Below, piece after piece: positions 16,855-25,531 of a DNA stretch of 64,000 nt (positions are counted from its first letter, which is position 1; every line of letters begins with the position of its first letter). The position numbers and the translations under genes were made by a program. The stretch comes from Bradyrhizobium sacchari (GTDB lineage Bacteria; Pseudomonadota; Alphaproteobacteria; Rhizobiales; Xanthobacteraceae), in assembly GCF_002068095.1 (NCBI RefSeq), contig NZ_LWIG01000026.1:187857-251856 (forward strand), read 5' to 3'. The notes under the pieces are model-generated. The model did no database searches, was not told where the DNA came from, and was given only the letters and a program-made list of their open reading frames with translations.

Positions 16855-17880
16855 TCAAAATCCGCCCGCCTTCTGATCGGCACCGACCTCGGCACCGGCT
16901 CGCGCGCGGCGCGCACTGCTCGCCAGTTGGCCCGGCCGGTCGTCACGGTTCGGCTTGGCCGTGGCAAGCCGCAGCACCGCCGCGTAACTCGGCTGCACTT
17001 CCATGCGGCCGGCATGCCGGCTCGCGCTCAGCAGGCGATGCACCTTCGGCAGATTGTAGCAGGGCACGTAGAACAGCAGATGATGCTCGAGGTGGTAGTT
17101 CACGTAATACGGCGCGATGAACAGCCGCTCGAGAAAGCTGGCGTGGGTCGTACGGGTATTGCGGAGGGGATCGCTGCTGTCAGGGACGACAGCATGCTCG
17201 GCGATGTTGCGGATGCGGGTGATGACCATCATCCAGGTGAGCAGCGGCACCAGCCATAGCAGCGGATAGGCCCACCATACGCCGGCCGCGGCCAGCGCAG
17301 CGAACATCGCGGCGTTGACGATGCATTGCGGGCCGAGCTTGTCCCAGAAATGCGCCAGCCGCCGCCGCCACGACCAGTCCATCGGCCCGAGCGCATTGAG
17401 CAGTTGCGCCTTGCGCTGCTGGTAACCGGTCTGCCCGGTGATGTCGCGAATGAACTTGCGGCGATAGCTCAGCTTCGTGATCGGAAACGGCGCGGACAGC
17501 ACCAGATCAGGATCGTCTTCCTGCTGGGTGCGCGCGTGATGCTGCAGATGATAGCGGCGATAGGCGCGCGTCTCCGCGAAGATGGGATAGGCACAGAACC
17601 ATTGGCTCAGCGTCAGATTGATCTTCTCGTCGGCGGACAGGCAGCCATGCGCGCCGTCATGCATCAGGATCGCAAGGCCAAGCTGGCGCGAGCCGATGAT
17701 GGCCACGGCGAGAACATAGGTGATTGGATTGGGCCACCACGCCACCAATGCGACCGCGCCAATGATGAGTGCCCAGGCATGCGCGATCAGCCCGACGCCT
17801 TTCCACGTCACGCGCTGACGCACATCGGCCAGTTGGTCCTCGGTCAGGAAATCACGGGCACGCATGCGTAGCGCGGTCAT
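16855..17880 (-). CDS. Membrane fatty-acid desaturase
   Basis: 341-residue integral membrane di-iron protein. The three histidine boxes are present: HDGAH (about residue 74), HLQHHARTQQEDDPD and HLEHH near the C-terminal third. Two pairs of membrane helices lie between them. The C-terminal 40 residues are Arg/Ala-rich and poorly conserved in appearance. Enzymes of this family introduce double bonds in acyl chains; substrate and position cannot be read from sequence. It starts three bases after the stop of a TetR regulator, so the two are almost certainly one transcript, reminiscent of DesT-controlled desaturases in Pseudomonas. Confidence 0.87.
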   Translation of the reverse strand: MTALRMRARDFLTEDQLADVRQRVTWKGVGLIAHAWALIIGAVALVAWWPNPITYVLAVAIIGSRQLGLAILMHDGAHGCLSADEKINLTLSQWFCAYPIFAETRAYRRYHLQHHARTQQEDDPDLVLSAPFPITKLSYRRKFIRDITGQTGYQQRKAQLLNALGPMDWSWRRRLAHFWDKLGPQCIVNAAMFAALAAAGVWWAYPLLWLVPLLTWMMVITRIRNIAEHAVVPDSSDPLRNTRTTHASFLERLFIAPYYVNYHLEHHLLFYVPCYNLPKVHRLLSASRHAGRMEVQPSYAAVLRLATAKPNRDDRPGQLASSARRARAGAEVGADQKAGGF

Positions 17881-17883
17881 GGC

Positions 17884-18588
17884 CTAGCTCTCCTCGTTCG
17901 AAGGGGGCGATGTGTCGCGGTCGTCGACGAGGCGCAGGCGCGCGGCCTCGCCGGTGGACTTCGCCTGCTCGCCGAGCACACGCAGCATCTCGGCGCAGAG
18001 CTCATCCGGCGAGCGGCCCATGGCATAGCCTTCCAGGACAACGCCGATGGCGATGGCCCAGAAGCGGCGCGAGCTCTCGTCGGGCGCGCGCAGGGAGCGC
18101 CAGCCGTGGCGCGCTACCTGGCCGGCATAGGCCCGCGTGCCCTCGGCGTGCAGGCGCTCGATGGTGCGCTCGACCAGCGGCGCCAAATCCTGGCGCCGGC
18201 GTGTCAGGGTGAGCGCCTCCGCGAAGAAGGCGACCGAATCACTCGCCGTTACCGTCTCGGCCAGCGCATGGGTGTATTCGCGCGGCGTGCGCGCCTTCAG
18301 CGCGGCCTGCTCGGTCGCACGTGCCAGGTACAGGAGGTCGCGGCAGGCGCATTCGACGAACAGCGCCTCCTTGGTGCGGAAATAATAGGTGATCTGGCTC
18401 GGGAAGGCGTTCGCGGCGGCCGCGATGTCGGTGATCGCCGTGCCCGACAGTCCCCGCTCCCGAAACAGCGGGCTCGCCGCATCCAGCAGCAGCGAGCGCA
18501 TCTTGCGGCCGGCCGAGCGCGTGGCACGCGCCGCGTGCTTGGGATCGCCAGCCGCCTCGAACGGCTCATGGACCGACTTTTCCGCCAT
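17884..18588 (-). CDS. TetR-family regulator of the desaturase operon
   Basis: 234 residues from ATG 18588 (MAEKSVHEP). The frame extends to 18624, but that start would lie inside the palindromic operator candidate. The helix-turn-helix is about residues 33-80: LLLDAASPLFRERGLSGTAI, then IAAAANAFPSQITYYFRTKE. The C-terminal part is a helical ligand domain. Because it is directly followed by a desaturase and preceded by a 17-base palindrome, I infer an autoregulated acyl-CoA or membrane-lipid sensor similar in logic to DesT/FabR; the ligand is not known. Confidence 0.85.
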   Translation of the reverse strand: MAEKSVHEPFEAAGDPKHAARATRSAGRKMRSLLLDAASPLFRERGLSGTAITDIAAAANAFPSQITYYFRTKEALFVECACRDLLYLARATEQAALKARTPREYTHALAETVTASDSVAFFAEALTLTRRRQDLAPLVERTIERLHAEGTRAYAGQVARHGWRSLRAPDESSRRFWAIAIGVVLEGYAMGRSPDELCAEMLRVLGEQAKSTGEAARLRLVDDRDTSPPSNEES

Positions 18589-18608
18589 GGGTTCTCTTGT
18601 TCCGACTA

Positions 18609-18625
18609 TTTGTATGTCATACAAA
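18609..18625. promoter_or_regulatory. Operator palindrome upstream of tetR-desaturase
   Basis: TTTGTATGTCATACAAA: two perfect 8-base arms around one central base, 21 bases upstream of the tetR start. Form, length and position are typical of TetR-family operators, so it is the likely autoregulatory site. Confidence 0.72.
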
Positions 18626-18713
18626 CAAAAAGATCAAGGTCGAAGTGGTATGGGAGAACCAGTCCCGGGCCGGGCACCGGCGACGATCGGGGCCGAAACT
18701 TGGCCTCCAAACC

Positions 18714-18741
18714 TTGCAAAGCGGCCCAAAATCCGTATAAG
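18714..18741 (+). promoter_or_regulatory. Possible promoter for rpsF operon
   Basis: TTGCAA (18714-18719), 16-base spacer, TATAAG (18736-18741). It would give a leader of roughly 185 bases before rpsF. The leader contains short inverted stretches near 18870-18905; in several bacteria S6:S18 binds such leaders for autoregulation, but I cannot show the specific motif here. The 18626-18933 spacer holds nothing else I can support. Confidence 0.45.
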
Positions 18742-18933
18742 GCGCGCATCCGCAGACCCCGGCCGGGAGCTGAACGGACGGTCTCAGCAAACTCATTCGT
18801 GATTTTGGTGTGGCAGGGCCAGTCGGCCCGTCGTCCCGTGTTTCCGCCTTCTGAGCTTAATCCCAGAGTCCTTTCCGAAGGCCTCTTAAGGGCTTGACGC
18901 CGGGCGATGCGCCAACATGAGGAAAGGACCACC

Positions 18934-19431
18934 ATGGCTCTCTATGAGCATGTTTTTCTCGCGCGTCAGGACGCGAGCCCGCAGCAGGTCGAAGAGCTGA
19001 CTGCGCAGATGACCGGGATCGTCGAAGGTCTCGGGGGCAAGGTCACCAAGACCGAGAACTGGGGCGTTCGCTCCCTCACCTACCGCATGAATAAGAACCG
19101 CAAGGCGCACTTCGTGCTGCTCAACATCGACGCGCCGTCCGCGGCGATCGCCGAGATCGAGCGCCAGGAGCGCATCAGCGAAGACGTGATCCGCTATCTC
19201 AGCGTCCGCGTCGAGGAGCTCGAGGAGGGCCCGTCCGCGATGATGCGCAAGGCCGACCGCGATCGCGAGCGTGACGATCGTGGCGGCGGCTTCCGCGGCG
19301 AGCGTGAAGGTGGCTTCCGTGGCGACCGCGAGGGCGGTTTCCGTGGCGGCGATCGCGACGGCGGCTTCCGCGGTGATCGCGGCCCGCGTCGTCCGCGCGA
19401 AGAAGCTGAAACCACGACGGATGGGGAGTAA
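18934..19431 (+). CDS. rpsF: 30S ribosomal protein S6 with Gly-Phe-Arg repeat tail
   Basis: 165 residues from ATG 18934 ([13 protein letters not shown]), preceded by GAGGAAAGG. Residues 1-100 are the normal S6 fold ([29 protein letters not shown]). Residues 104-165 form a charged, low-complexity tail with four GGFRG copies separated by (G)E/D-R-(E/D) units at about 118-149, like an RGG-box RNA-binding region. S6 pairs with S18 (next gene) on the 30S platform. E. coli S6 has a tail that is glutamylated, but not of this sequence. Confidence 0.95.
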   Translation: MALYEHVFLARQDASPQQVEELTAQMTGIVEGLGGKVTKTENWGVRSLTYRMNKNRKAHFVLLNIDAPSAAIAEIERQERISEDVIRYLSVRVEELEEGPSAMMRKADRDRERDDRGGGFRGEREGGFRGDREGGFRGGDRDGGFRGDRGPRRPREEAETTTDGE

Positions 19432-19436
19432 GATCA

Positions 19437-19676
19437 ATGGCTGAAGCTGGTGCACGCCGTCCGTTTTTCCGTCGTCGCAAGAGCTGCCCGTTCACGGGCG
19501 CCAATGCTCCGAAGATCGACTACAAGGACTCCAAGCTGCTGATGCGTTACGTCTCCGAGCGCGGCAAGATCGTGCCGAGCCGCATCACCGCGGTGTCCGC
19601 GAAGAAGCAGCGTGAGCTCGCCCGCGCCATCAAGCGCGCGCGGTTCCTGGGCCTCCTGCCCTACGTCATTCGCTGA
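19437..19676 (+). CDS. rpsR: 30S ribosomal protein S18
   Basis: 79 residues, [20 protein letters not shown] with [19 protein letters not shown] and [20 protein letters not shown], all diagnostic of S18. It starts five bases after rpsF and binds S6 in the 30S subunit. A terminator-like hairpin follows. Confidence 0.97.
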   Translation: MAEAGARRPFFRRRKSCPFTGANAPKIDYKDSKLLMRYVSERGKIVPSRITAVSAKKQRELARAIKRARFLGLLPYVIR

Positions 19677-19689
19677 TACGACCAATCGG

Positions 19690-19724
19690 CCGGCGGTCGT
19701 TGAACCGCCGGTCGTAACTTTTTT
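19690..19724 (+). terminator. Rho-independent terminator after rpsR
   Basis: CCGGCGG (19690-19696) pairs with CCGCCGG (19705-19711) over an 8-base loop, followed by CTTTTTT ending at 19724. This is the clearest terminator in the window, and it implies that the downstream membrane gene and rplI are at least partly transcribed separately from rpsF-rpsR. Confidence 0.8.
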
Positions 19725-19807
19725 GAACTCATAAGGCTTCCGGGTCGTCCGGTCGCCGATGGTTGGGGCGAGACGCCTCTAACCGCTCGAAGGGAGCGGG
19801 ACAGCTG

Positions 19808-20782
19808 ATGATGGCCTTTGGACTGATAGCCCTGATCGCCGGCGCTGCGTCGGCCCTGATGTTCGCCTCGATCGTCTCGGGCGCGCTGATCTCGCTCGTC
19901 CTGTTTTATCTCGCACCGCTACCCTTGATGGTCGCCTCGATCGGCTGGGGACCGCTCTGCGCGAGCCTTGGCGGCATCAGCGCTGCGATCGGCCTCGGCG
20001 CCCTGTTCGGCCTACCCTACTGCATCGCTTTCGCCGTCACCGTCGCGCTGCCGGCCTGGTGGCTCGGCCACCTCGTGCTGCTCAGCCGGCACGACGGCTC
20101 CGTCGCGCCAGGCGCTTCCGCCACCGAACCGGCGGCCGAGCTCGAATGGTATCCGGTTGGACGATTGCTGCTGTGGATCGCGGGCTTCGCCACGCTGACC
20201 ACGATCGCAGCCCTGCTCACGCTCGGCACCGACGCCGAGACCATCACCGGAACGTTGCAGCGCGGCCTGATGCGCATCCTTCGCGCTACCGATCCGCAGA
20301 CCTCCGGCGAAGCCAGCCAGTTCGTCGACGCGCTGGTGCGCATCGCACCGGCCGCGGCGACCATCGTCGCGATGATGACGCTGACGCTCAACCTCTGGCT
20401 CAGCGCCAAGGTGACGGCGACATCGGGCCGGCTGCGCCGTCCCTGGCCGGATCTGATGACGGCGGAGCTGCCGCCGATGACGCTGGTGGCGCTGTGCATC
20501 GCGCTCGCCTTCTGCTTCACCGGCGGGCTGCTCGCGATCGTCGCGCAGATCACTACGGCGGCGCTGATGATGGGCTACGCGCTCGCCGGCTTTGCCGTGC
20601 TGCATACGCTGACGCTGGCGCTGAAGAGCCGCACGTTCTGGCTCGGCTCGACCTATGCCGTCGTGGTCGTGTTCGGATGGCCCGTCATCGCGATGGTGAT
20701 CCTCGGTCTTGCGGACGCCGTGTTCGGCTTCCGCGAGCGCTTTTTGCGCAACCGGCAGCCGCCGCCGCTGCCGACCTCTTGA
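19808..20782 (+). CDS. DUF2232-type polytopic membrane protein
   Basis: 324 residues with about seven or eight hydrophobic segments; start ATG 19808 follows AGGGAGCGGG. An upstream TTG in frame is not preceded by such a site. The segments [20 protein letters not shown] near the start and [20 protein letters not shown] near the end are typical of DUF2232 proteins, which often stand between rpsR and rplI in alphaproteobacteria. Function unknown; no transporter motif is visible. Confidence 0.78.
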   Translation: MMAFGLIALIAGAASALMFASIVSGALISLVLFYLAPLPLMVASIGWGPLCASLGGISAAIGLGALFGLPYCIAFAVTVALPAWWLGHLVLLSRHDGSVAPGASATEPAAELEWYPVGRLLLWIAGFATLTTIAALLTLGTDAETITGTLQRGLMRILRATDPQTSGEASQFVDALVRIAPAAATIVAMMTLTLNLWLSAKVTATSGRLRRPWPDLMTAELPPMTLVALCIALAFCFTGGLLAIVAQITTAALMMGYALAGFAVLHTLTLALKSRTFWLGSTYAVVVVFGWPVIAMVILGLADAVFGFRERFLRNRQPPPLPTS

Positions 20783-20829
20783 GTTCAACCCGAAAACTGA
20801 AACCCACAGCACTTCAAAGGAGAACGAAT

Positions 20830-21429
20830 ATGGAAGTCATTTTGCTGGAACGCGTCAACAAGCTCGGCCAGATGGGCGAAGTCGTAAAGGTTCGCGACGG
20901 CTATGCCCGCAATTTCCTGCTCAAGCGCGGCAAGGCGCTGCGCGCCACCGCCGACAACCGCGCCAAGTATGACGGCATGAAGGCCGACCTCGAGGCCCGC
21001 AACCTCGCCTCCAAGGCCGAGGCGGCCAAGGTCGCCGAGAAGATCGAGGGCAAGAACATCGTCGTAATCCGTCAGGCCTCGGAAGCCGGCCAGCTGTTCG
21101 GCTCGGTCAACGTGCGTGACATCGTCATCGCGTTTGAAGCCGACGGCGTTTCGCTGGCTCGCCCGCAGATCCAGCTCGACGCGCCGATCAAGACCATCGG
21201 CAAGCACACGATCACCGTCGCCGTTCACCCCGAGGTCGAGGTCGAGATCACCGTCACGGTTGCGCGCAGCCAGGACGAGGCCGAGCGCATCAACCGCGGC
21301 GAGGACATCTCGACTCGCAACGAGGACCGCGACGCGGCCGCCGAGGCGATCGCCGCCGCCGGCGAGTTCTTCGATCCGGAAGCCCAACACGACGAGGTCG
21401 AGCCGGCTCCGGCTGCGGAAGAGAAGTAA
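20830..21429 (+). CDS. rplI: 50S ribosomal protein L9
   Basis: 199 residues from ATG 20830, preceded by [26 protein letters not shown] and [20 protein letters not shown] are the L9 N-terminal rRNA-binding domain; a long helix and a C-terminal globular domain follow. The C-terminus has an acidic extension of about 45 residues ([17 protein letters not shown] onward) beyond the length of E. coli L9 (149). A long palindromic repeat lies 10 bases downstream and may serve as the mRNA end. Confidence 0.95.
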   Translation: MEVILLERVNKLGQMGEVVKVRDGYARNFLLKRGKALRATADNRAKYDGMKADLEARNLASKAEAAKVAEKIEGKNIVVIRQASEAGQLFGSVNVRDIVIAFEADGVSLARPQIQLDAPIKTIGKHTITVAVHPEVEVEITVTVARSQDEAERINRGEDISTRNEDRDAAAEAIAAAGEFFDPEAQHDEVEPAPAAEEK

Positions 21430-21439
21430 CTCCAACGTT

Positions 21440-21519
21440 GTCATTCCGGGACGGTCCGAAGGACCAGACCCGGAATCTCGAGATTCCGGGTTCGATGCTT
21501 TGCATCGTCCCGGAATGAC
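21440..21519. repeat. Long palindromic repeat, family A copy 1
   Basis: 80-base element with 14-base perfect terminal inverted repeats (GTCATTCCGGGACG and its complement), a 22-base internal palindrome centred on CTCGAG (21469-21490) and a GATGCTTTGCATC hairpin. A near-identical but longer-armed copy lies at 39501-39582, and a diverged composite one at 28781-28920. It sits between rplI and the convergent thioesterase gene, where it could act as a bidirectional mRNA end. Confidence 0.85.
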
Positions 21520-21544
21520 GAAGATGATCAAATGCCCGGTCGCC

Positions 21545-22012
21545 TCAGGCGGCCGGGCTTTTCGTTTTCGCACCGACGTCCTCGCTCAGCATCGCGATCG
21601 AGGCGAGCGCGGTTGCCGTATGCTTCTCGACGCCGTCGCTGACGCAGAACACGTCGGCAGCGACCACTGAAACCTGGCGGCCCGGCTTGATCACTCTGGC
21701 ACGGCAGATCAGCTTCTCGCCGACCGCGGGCGACAACAGGTTGAGCTTGTACTCCGCCGTCAGCGCCGGCTGGCCACGCGAGGTTGCCGCCGCGATCGTC
21801 GTGGCATTGTCGACCAGGAAGGCGGTGACGCCGCCGTGGAAGAAGCCGTGCTGCTGCAGCAGCTCCGGCCGCCGATCCACCGCGATCGTGCAGGCGCCGC
21901 GCGACAGATCCGACAGCTCGGCGCCGACCAGGTTCATAAAGCCCTGCCGGCCGACATTGGCATGGATGCGCGCGGCGATCGGCTCGAAGTCGGGATCTGC
22001 TTCGACTCGCAT
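21545..22012 (-). CDS. PaaI-like hotdog-fold thioesterase
   Basis: 155 residues from ATG 22012, preceded by AAGGAG. The hotdog-domain signature is QQHGFFHGGVTAFLVDNATT (HGG..A..D), followed by TAEYKLNLLSPAVGEKLICRARV. Family members hydrolyse acyl- or aryl-CoA thioesters; substrate here is unknown. It starts 11 bases after the stop of a TetR gene, so the two form an operon, probably repressed by that regulator. Confidence 0.85.
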   Translation of the reverse strand: MRVEADPDFEPIAARIHANVGRQGFMNLVGAELSDLSRGACTIAVDRRPELLQQHGFFHGGVTAFLVDNATTIAAATSRGQPALTAEYKLNLLSPAVGEKLICRARVIKPGRQVSVVAADVFCVSDGVEKHTATALASIAMLSEDVGAKTKSPAA

Positions 22013-22023
22013 GTGGCGTCTCC

Positions 22024-22620
22024 TTATTGCGTGTTGATGCGATCGGGCGGGCGCAGCGCGCGGTTGGCGCAGGCAATCAGCGTGTCGGCTTCGCCGCGCG
22101 GATCGGCGCGATCGCGTCCCGACAGAAAGGCGCGGCAAAAGATCTGTGCCGGGCCGATCAGCTGGCTGACGAACATCGCCGCCGTCATCGGCAGAAGCTC
22201 TCCATTTGCAACCAGCGGGGCGCGCCAACGCTCGATGCCTTCGGCGAGCCGCACATTCTGCGCGCGCTGGGCATCGCGGAGATCCTCGCCCCATTCGCTG
22301 CGCGAGATCTCGAAGAGATACCGCGCCTCGCGCCGGCTGGTGACGACCCAATCGAGATGAGCCCGGATCAGGCGGTCGATGCCCTGCCCGGCATCGGGAA
22401 TGGGGTCGAGTGCCGCCAGCACCGCGGCGTGATAGAGCCTCAGCACCTCGAGGAACAGCGCACCCGCCAGCTCCTTCTTCGAACCGAACGCATGAAAGAA
22501 GCTGCCGTTGGAGGCGCGCGCTTTGCTGCGGATCGCGGCCACGGTCGCGGCTTCGAAGCCGACGCGGTCGAACACGGCAAGGCCGGCCGCCAACAGGTCA
22601 TCGCGCATGCTCGTCGTCAT
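22024..22620 (-). CDS. TetR-family regulator upstream of thioesterase
   Basis: 198 residues from ATG 22620 (MTTSMRDDLLAAGLAVFDRV), chosen because GGAG stands six bases before it; a start at 22641 would lie next to the operator candidates. Helix-turn-helix about residues 8-55 with FEAATVAAIRSKARASNGSF and FFHAFGSKKELAGALF. The C-terminal domain contains SEWGEDLRDAQRAQNVRLAE. Likely represses its own operon with the thioesterase. Confidence 0.85.
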   Translation of the reverse strand: MTTSMRDDLLAAGLAVFDRVGFEAATVAAIRSKARASNGSFFHAFGSKKELAGALFLEVLRLYHAAVLAALDPIPDAGQGIDRLIRAHLDWVVTSRREARYLFEISRSEWGEDLRDAQRAQNVRLAEGIERWRAPLVANGELLPMTAAMFVSQLIGPAQIFCRAFLSGRDRADPRGEADTLIACANRALRPPDRINTQ

Positions 22621-22631
22621 CGGCATCTCCG

Positions 22632-22659
22632 AGAGCGTCACTCTAGAGCGTTACTCTAG
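22632..22659. promoter_or_regulatory. Tandem operator half-sites for TetR-thioesterase operon
   Basis: CTAGAGCGTTACTCTAG at 22643-22659 has perfect 6-base arms around five bases. An overlapping AGAG-N5-CTCT (22632-22644) repeats the same geometry. The pair lies 12-39 bases upstream of the tetR start and fits TetR binding with two dimers. Confidence 0.62.
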
Positions 22660-22728
22660 TCGCAGTCAAGACGACGCGAGGGCCGCGACGAGCGCGGCCT
22701 TCGCAAGTTCATTGCAAGAATGTGGGGC

Positions 22729-23652
22729 TTACCGCGAGATCGGCGGCGTCGGCGGGCCGGAGGATTCGGCGGGCGCCGGGGCCGCAGCGGTCGCGGGCGC
22801 CGGCTCCTGCGGCCTGGCCGCCGGTTCGGAGCTGGCAGCAGGCGCAGCCGGTTTGGGAGACGTCTCTTCCACCTTGGGCGGGGCCGGCGTCACCTGCGGC
22901 ACCGGATCGGGCCGCAGCTCCGGAGCGTCGCTGCCACGCGGCTCGACCTTGGCGGTATCGGGCTTTGACTCGGCGGGCTTCTCGGACGGCCTGCTGTCGG
23001 ACTTGGCCTCGCCGGAGTCCACCTTCGCAGTCTCGGGCTTGGACTCCGCCTTCGGCTCACTCTTCTTGTCTACGGTGGCCGGCGCGGCGGCATCGAGCTT
23101 CGGCGCCTCTTCGGTCCCGGGCTTGGCGCGGCGCTTGCCTTTGCGTCCTTCCGGCGCCGGCTGGCCCTCGGGCTTTAGGCCCTCCTCGGCCGGCCGCGCG
23201 GCGCGCTTCTGGCGGCCCTCGGCAGGCTGAGCTGCGCCCTCGCCCTCCGGCTTGGCGGCCTCCTGGGAGCGCTGACGGCGGCCCTGATGTTCAGGCGACT
23301 GCGCCGGATTGGTGGCCGCTTCCTTGTCCTTGGCCCCGTCCTTCTTGTCCTTGCCGTCCTTGGCCTGGTAGCGGGTATCGGTGGCACCGTTGGAGACGAG
23401 ATACGAGGCCAGCACGCCGGCCATGTCGGAGCTGGTCGTATAGTGCTGACGCAGGAAGCCCGGCAGCGAGCCCGGCGCGACCGTCTTCAACAGTCCCCGT
23501 GGGCTCTTGTGGCAGGCATTGCAGGTCTGCGCGAAAAGCTGGGATGGGGCCTTGCCGGCTTCGAGGTTGGTCGCCTGCGCAAGGACGGCATCGGTCGCGC
23601 CGAAGCCGATCAGAAGCAGTACCGTCGCGAGGCTAAGCGCTCGGCTCGACAT
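22729..23652 (-). CDS. Secreted cytochrome c-like protein with low-complexity tail
   Basis: 307 residues from ATG 23652 (MSSRALSLATVLLLIGFGA), best spaced from GGAG; ATGs at 23658 and 23661 are alternatives. A signal peptide ends near VLAQA. One haem c motif, CNACHK, is at about residue 45, followed by GSLPGFLRQHYTTSSDMAGV and LASYLVSNG, a small cytochrome c-like domain of roughly 90 residues. The remaining 210 residues are Lys/Glu/Pro/Ala-rich and probably disordered (for example GEAKSDSRPSEKPAESKPD). Divergent from the cyclopropane synthase gene. Confidence 0.75.
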   Translation of the reverse strand: MSSRALSLATVLLLIGFGATDAVLAQATNLEAGKAPSQLFAQTCNACHKSPRGLLKTVAPGSLPGFLRQHYTTSSDMAGVLASYLVSNGATDTRYQAKDGKDKKDGAKDKEAATNPAQSPEHQGRRQRSQEAAKPEGEGAAQPAEGRQKRAARPAEEGLKPEGQPAPEGRKGKRRAKPGTEEAPKLDAAAPATVDKKSEPKAESKPETAKVDSGEAKSDSRPSEKPAESKPDTAKVEPRGSDAPELRPDPVPQVTPAPPKVEETSPKPAAPAASSEPAARPQEPAPATAAAPAPAESSGPPTPPISR

Positions 23653-23934
23653 TCCCATCATCTCCAATTGATTTTCCGCGCACGCGGCCGGCGCTCCGGC
23701 GCGGCAGCGGGTCACCTTTTAGCGGATTGAGCCACGAATGGAAGCAGTGCCACGCTCAAGGATGTGATTAAGCGCTTTTCGAATATCCGCTCTGAACACA
23801 GCGCATTAGCGGGCCCGGAACGCCTCCCTTAGATTTAGATGCAAACGCATAGGAACCTGAGCGGGACCCTCGGCGTCAGATGTGAAGGCCGGGTTAGTCG
23901 CATCTCTTCGGGTTCGCTCGAGAGGAAGGTGTCG

Positions 23935-25185
23935 ATGGACCGTTTGTTGCGTCGATTTTTGTCTCAATTCATCCGCCGCGGGTCGATGACGGTGACCACG
24001 GCGGCGGGATCGAAGTTCACTGTCGGCGACGGCTCCGGCGAGCCGGTGGCAGTGCGCTTCATCACCCCTGAGGCGGAGCGGAAGACCCTCGTCAATCCCG
24101 AACTCGGGCTTGGCGAGGCCTATATGGACGGCGAGTTCGTGGTCGAACGCGGCACCATAGCTGATGCCCTCGCGATCCTGCTCGATCAACCCGACTTGTT
24201 GCCGCAGTGGGCAAAGCCCTGGTGGCATCTGCGCTACCTGACGCGGCACCTGAAGCAATTCAATCCCCGCTCGCGTTCCCGTGCCAATGTCGCCCATCAC
24301 TACGATCTCGACGCCCGGCTCTATTCGCTCTTCCTCGACGCCGACAAGCAATATAGCTGCGCCTATTTCGAGACGCAGGACGCGACGCTCGACGATGCGC
24401 AGCTGGCCAAGAAGCGTCACATCGCGGCGAAGCTGCTCGTCGAGCGCGGCCAGCGTGTGCTCGACATCGGCTCCGGCTGGGGCGGGCTTGGGCTCTATCT
24501 CGCCGAGATCGCCGGTGCCGACGTCACCGGCGTCACGCTGTCGACCGAGCAGCTCCAGATCGCCAACGCGCGCGCGGCCGAAAAGGGACTGACCCGATCG
24601 GCCAGATTCCTGCTCCAGGACTATCGCGACATTGACGGGCCGTTCGACCGCATCGTCTCGGTCGGCATGTTCGAACATGTCGGAGCGAGATTCTATGATG
24701 CCTACTTCCAGCGCTGCGCCGAACTCCTGAACGAGGACGGTGTCATGCTGCTGCATTCGATCGGCCGCTCGCAAGGGCCGGATTCGACCAATCCCTGGAT
24801 CGCCAAATACATCTTCCCGGGCGGCTACATCCCCGCGCTCTCCGAGGTGCTGCCGGCGATCGAGCGTGCGGGCCTTCTGGTCTGCGACATCGAGATCCTG
24901 CGCCTGCATTACGCCGAGACGCTGAAAGCCTGGCGCGAGCGCTTCATGGCCCGACGCGAGGAAGCCGTACAGCTCTACGACGAACGCTTCGCGCTGATGT
25001 GGGAGTTCTATCTGGCGGCCTGCGAGATGACGTTCCGCAAGCAGGACATGATGAACTTCCAGATCCAGCTCGCCAGGCGTCAGGGCGTGGTGCCGATGAC
25101 CCGTGACTACATCGGGCGCAACGAAACCCGCCTCCGGGCGATCGAAGGCGGCGCCAAGACGAGGCTGAAGCTTGCAGGTGAATAG
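23935..25185 (+). CDS. Cyclopropane-fatty-acyl-phospholipid synthase family methyltransferase
   Basis: 416 residues from ATG 23935, preceded by AGAGGAAGG. The N-terminal domain (1-110) includes TLVNPELGLGEAYMDGEFVV. The SAM-binding domain follows with NVAHHYDLDARLYSLFLD, YSCAYFE, LDIGSGWGGLGLYLAE and VSVGMFEHVGARFYDAYF. The family transfers a methylene from SAM to double bonds of membrane lipid acyl chains. Bradyrhizobium carries several paralogues, so I do not name it cfa with certainty. Oriented away from the cytochrome gene. Confidence 0.88.
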   Translation: MDRLLRRFLSQFIRRGSMTVTTAAGSKFTVGDGSGEPVAVRFITPEAERKTLVNPELGLGEAYMDGEFVVERGTIADALAILLDQPDLLPQWAKPWWHLRYLTRHLKQFNPRSRSRANVAHHYDLDARLYSLFLDADKQYSCAYFETQDATLDDAQLAKKRHIAAKLLVERGQRVLDIGSGWGGLGLYLAEIAGADVTGVTLSTEQLQIANARAAEKGLTRSARFLLQDYRDIDGPFDRIVSVGMFEHVGARFYDAYFQRCAELLNEDGVMLLHSIGRSQGPDSTNPWIAKYIFPGGYIPALSEVLPAIERAGLLVCDIEILRLHYAETLKAWRERFMARREEAVQLYDERFALMWEFYLAACEMTFRKQDMMNFQIQLARRQGVVPMTRDYIGRNETRLRAIEGGAKTRLKLAGE

Positions 25186-25188
25186 ATT

Positions 25189-25395
25189 CTAGTGGCGCAG
25201 GATCGATATCGGGGAAGAGCGGAAAGACGCCGTTAACGCCAATCGTGCCCGCAGCTCCACCAGAATCTCGGGCGCGATCGGCTGGCAGCGCACCTCAGGA
25301 CGCTCGGCGTGCTGCATCGCCGCGACCAGCCCGGACAGCCAAAGCCGGCTGCCTGCCTCGCTCCGCCAAATCTGCTGCTGCCGTCCTGGCCGCAT
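25189..25395 (-). CDS. Small hypothetical protein
   Basis: 68 residues from ATG 25395 (MRPGRQQQIWRSEAGSRLWL), preceded by GACGAGG with a 6-base spacer. It contains LSGLVAAMQHAERPEV and IAPEILVELRARL. No family recognised. Convergent with the cyclopropane synthase gene, whose stop is three bases away. The ribosome-binding site and balanced composition favour a real gene. Confidence 0.5.
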   Translation of the reverse strand: MRPGRQQQIWRSEAGSRLWLSGLVAAMQHAERPEVRCQPIAPEILVELRARLALTASFRSSPISILRH

Positions 25396-25531
25396 CGTTT
25401 GCCTCGTCTCCTGTCGGCGGGACTGAGACAATCCCCGTGCCCGCCGCCTGTTCCCGCCCTACCCCGAAAGAATCCTGGCAGATGTGATCTGCTTCACATA
25501 ACTCTCGTCGGGTCTGGCCTAGACCGTCGCC

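Noticed and set aside
18588-18624. Longer TetR start at 18624
   Set aside because: It would place the operator palindrome inside the coding region; MAEKS at 18588 is the better start.
19285-19380. Short regular DNA repeats that could suggest a CRISPR-like array
   Set aside because: They are in-frame codons of the S6 GGFRG tail with no spacers.
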